DNA of 64,000 nucleotides from Notolepis coatsorum (taxonomy: Eukaryota > Chordata > Actinopteri > Aulopiformes > Paralepididae), in assembly GCA_963971535.1 (NCBI GenBank), contig OZ020592.1, positions 53,100,669-53,164,668 on the forward strand. Direction: 5' to 3'. The translations under genes and the position numbers were made by a program. Under the pieces are notes generated by a model. It saw only the letters and a list, made by a program, of their open reading frames with translations. It was not told the DNA's origin and searched no databases. Of this stretch, positions 12,627 to 64,000 are shown one piece after another (within the stretch, counting starts at the first letter, position 1; every line of letters starts with the position of its first letter).

Positions 12627-12772
12627 ATAGGCGGTCGGATGGCGTAGCGGAGACCAGTAGGAGGAACATGCACACGACAACCAGGTAGGGGAGGGGAGGA
12701 ATTGGCATAACGACTAAATTGGGATGGGGAGAAAAAATCAGGCGGAGAAAAAGAGGATACAAATTTGTTTTT
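12627..12772 (+). mobile_element. tRNA-SINE copy with internal deletion (146 bp)
   Basis: The head (GGCGGTCGGATGGCGTAGCGG) and the A-rich 3' part (ATTGGGATGGGGAGAAAAA) match the long SINE at 50989-51456, with most of the body missing. A 15-bp target duplication AATTCTGAGGCGGTC is at 12612-12626 and 12773-12787. It sits inside the LINE 3' region. Confidence 0.75.
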
Positions 12773-12832
12773 AATTCTGAGGCGGTCTGTAAGAAGGGAC
12801 AGCAGCGCTTGTATCTCCGTAGGAAGTTAAAT

Positions 12833-13619
12833 TGAACTATAAAGGGAGGAATCTCTGTCTGTCTGTCTGCATGTGTGCGTGTCTGATAGTCCTCTGCATA
12901 TCTCAAGAACTGTTCATCCGATCTTCTTCACGCTCTGAGGGTGTATTGCTGGACACAGGGGAGTGTGGTGTTGAATATATGGTGCATTTTGGCCAGATGG
13001 TGGTGCTATAGTGTGTGTCTGGCCTTTGCATATCTCAAGAACCGTTCATCTGATCATCTTCACATTCAGTGGGTGTATTGCTGAGGACCCAAGGGATTGC
13101 AGTGTCGGGTTTGAAGTCAATCGGATGAGCGGTTCTGGAGAGTGGTGCAAGCAGCCATACTCCGGGCCAAACAATCGTCCTCCAAGCTGACACGTCAATG
13201 GCCATTCGCTCTGAATTGAAATGGAGAATTCCAAAATTCTGTGAAAAGGCCTATTATTTGGAATAAAAACTATTTTCTGTTCTGAAGTAGGCCACACTGT
13301 TTAATGCAGTTCCATTCTAAATCTGTGGGCCTATGAAAACCAGCAGTGGTGGTAAACCACAAAAAAATAGAAAGCCCTGAACTAATTTAATTAAATTTAG
13401 TGTTCATTTAGTTGCATATCAGGCTTTCGCAAATGTGGTGCACTTTTGTTTATGTCCCTTTTATTGGAGTCAGTCAGGAAATAAAGCTGCTTCTAATAAA
13501 TTATAGGGTTGGAGAGAAGTGTAAGAACGTAAACAAACCTACTTCTTTGACTGGGTCTGAAGAGGAGGGGAAAAACAAGTCGGGACATTCATGCTAGGGC
13601 AGGTTTTTATGAATGGAAG

Positions 13620-13651
<32 letters not shown>

Positions 13652-13680
13652 CCCTCTCTCTCTTTTTGTGAATGAAAAAC
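12833..13680. other. Intergenic stretch with two ~133-bp repeats and a poly-T run
   Basis: The phrase GCATATCTCAAGAAC-GTTCATC recurs at about 12894 and 13027, giving two imperfect copies of a ~133-bp unit. A T run lies at 13620-13646. No gene was recognised. Confidence 0.5.
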
Positions 13681-13689
13681 AACTGGAAA

Positions 13690-13918
13690 ATCCAGTATAA
13701 AGCCCTCGGAATCCCGGGCGTCGATTGGTTTTTGCGACACACGCTCCGCCCACGGTTGCTAGGGACCCGGACTACCCGACCGCTGATTGGCCCATAGAGT
13801 GAACCGAGATTTCATTCATAAGTCAGGGGCATTCAACAGGACAAAGGCAAGAAATTCGAGCTCTTGAAAGAGGAAATTCACCAATCACCATCCTCTCTCT
13901 AGCCCGAACGCATCTCAG

Positions 13919-13979
<61 letters not shown>

Positions 13980-14200
13980 AGCAACTCTACCATTATACTA
14001 AATCAACACTCAACTCTGGTGACTGGAAGACTCAAGAGTTGACAGCACTGAATGTTTAAAAAGTATATATATATAAGTATATATGTTATATATATTTGAA
14101 GCAAATCTGAACTAACCGCCCATTATTGCTGCGATTTCCAGATTGGACCACGTTATAAAACGTTATAAAAGGTGATGCTTTAAGCACTTAGTCAATATTG
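13690..14200 (+). promoter_or_regulatory. Candidate etv4 promoter region
   Basis: Inverted CCAAT boxes (ATTGG) occur at 13724-13728, 13786-13790 and 14142-14146, with a GC-type box CCGCCC at 13746-13751. A (GA)n tract lies at 13923-13978. The 10-mer CGTTATAAAA is repeated in tandem at 14151-14170, giving two TATA-like boxes just after the third CCAAT box. The first etv4 coding exon begins ~600 bp downstream. The location is plausible, but no transcript evidence is available here. Confidence 0.35.
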
Positions 14201-14815
14201 TGTTGTCGTCAGTTGACTAAAATGCAACATCTGTTTCTTTTCACGCCATAGCTTCCTCTCGTGGCGCTTCCTGAACCTCAAAGCCAAGGGAAGCCTAGAA
14301 ATGTGTGCAGAAGTTAGGCTATGAATGATGGTACGCGGCGTTACAGGAAAATAGGCTGTTGTTATTCAATCATTGGTTTCCATGTGCTGTGTCAGTGTTT
14401 TTATAGGCTATAGCTGTAACAGCTTCATTTTTTTTGTAGAGACCACAACATAAATCTGTATAAAGTCTAAACAAGGTTGCACGTGATAAGTTCAGGGGGG
14501 AAACATAAAGCAGGGTGTATTCTTTTTGAAACTATGCCTGTACTTATTATCTTGTGGTAGACGGACGTAGCTGTCTGTCTATCACACAAGCAAAGCAAAA
14601 AAAACAGGCTCTAGCGGTAAAGAGGGCAGCAGCCCGCTGGGTAATCACTCGCCATCGCTTCCCCTCGGCATTTTTTTGTGAATGGAGCTCATTATACATG
14701 CAGCCTCCTCGCAGCTCCATTCACAACTAGCGCAGCCCTTGTCCCCTCTCCCTCTCCCTGCAGGCTGCGTGGATCTCACTCACACTCAGCCTAAATGACC
14801 ACAAACGGTTAACGG

Positions 14816-63564
<48,749 letters not shown>

Positions 63565-64000
63565 GTGAGTGACGGGTCGCGTGACCTATGGGGAACCTCG
63601 AACATTCTGGGGTGTTTTGGAACACTTACTTCCTTTCATTCTCATTCATGACCACAGCCACATTTGAAAGAGATTTGATTGGAACCATTCATATGAACCA
63701 TGGCATATGGCACAGACCAATCTCAGGTCAAAATCATGGCACTGAAAAGAAAAGACAAACAGTACTGTTTCCCCAAGAGGATCAATAAAGGAATATCATA
63801 TCTGATCTTATCTTATTATGTATAGATGCTTCAGATGTAAGTGTCTTTCACTTTCTATGTCAACCCGGCAATGCCCCGAGTCGAACAGGCGCTTTGAAAA
63901 AAAATATATATTACTGGTATTGTGTGGCATCGCATTCTGCCGCACAAAAAGCCTCTTGTCTCCCCGGTGTGCACGGCCAACCTTAGAACATAATGTCCAA
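63565..64000 (+). other. Start of etv4 intron 7
   Basis: Sequence after the donor of exon 7. Nothing was recognised before the window ends. Confidence 0.7.

Overview
The window looks like teleost fish DNA. It combines split exons of a vertebrate ETS-family gene, several fish-type retrotransposon and hAT/TTAA transposon families, long (CA)n, (CT)n and (TAA)n microsatellites, and one 200-N assembly gap. The only host gene recognised with confidence is etv4 (PEA3 subfamily). It lies on the + strand, with seven coding exons between 14816 and 63564. The ETS DNA-binding domain is not in the window and must lie in exons beyond the right edge.

Layout. 1-9251: a decayed BEL/Pao retrotransposon, truncated by the left edge, whose presumed 3' LTR is split by a young intact Gypsy element (3775-8268, identical LTRs, ACGT target duplication). 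9276-12832: a dead jockey/L2/CR1-type LINE broken by two hAT-like elements and a short SINE. The first hAT itself carries a TTAA-flanked element. 13.7-14.8 kb: candidate etv4 promoter. 14.8-26.45 kb: etv4 exons 1-4. 26.45-58.03 kb: intron 4 (31.6 kb). It holds a SINE with an internal minisatellite, a 2.4 kb hAT inserted in that array, a solo LTR, a complete 9.5 kb Gypsy element on the - strand with 1,835-bp LTRs, more SINEs and a LINE tail, and a possible pair of - strand exons of unknown identity. 58.03-64 kb: exons 5-7, with a 54-residue polyglutamine tract in exon 6 and a 19-residue glycine tract in exon 7.

How it works together. The etv4 exons keep reading frame across all six introns and retain the acidic activation region with its VP-type degron and three SUMO-consensus lysines, so the gene looks functional. 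Much of the introns is mobile or repetitive DNA. Both Gypsy elements look recent. The + strand Gypsy has a textbook -1 frameshift signal between gag and pol. The - strand Gypsy has gag-protease and polymerase in one frame separated by a single UGA. Many repeats could be bounded exactly from their target-site duplications, which gives a relative order of insertions in three nests.

Limits: family names rest on motifs read by eye. No database search, alignment score or folding calculation was run.
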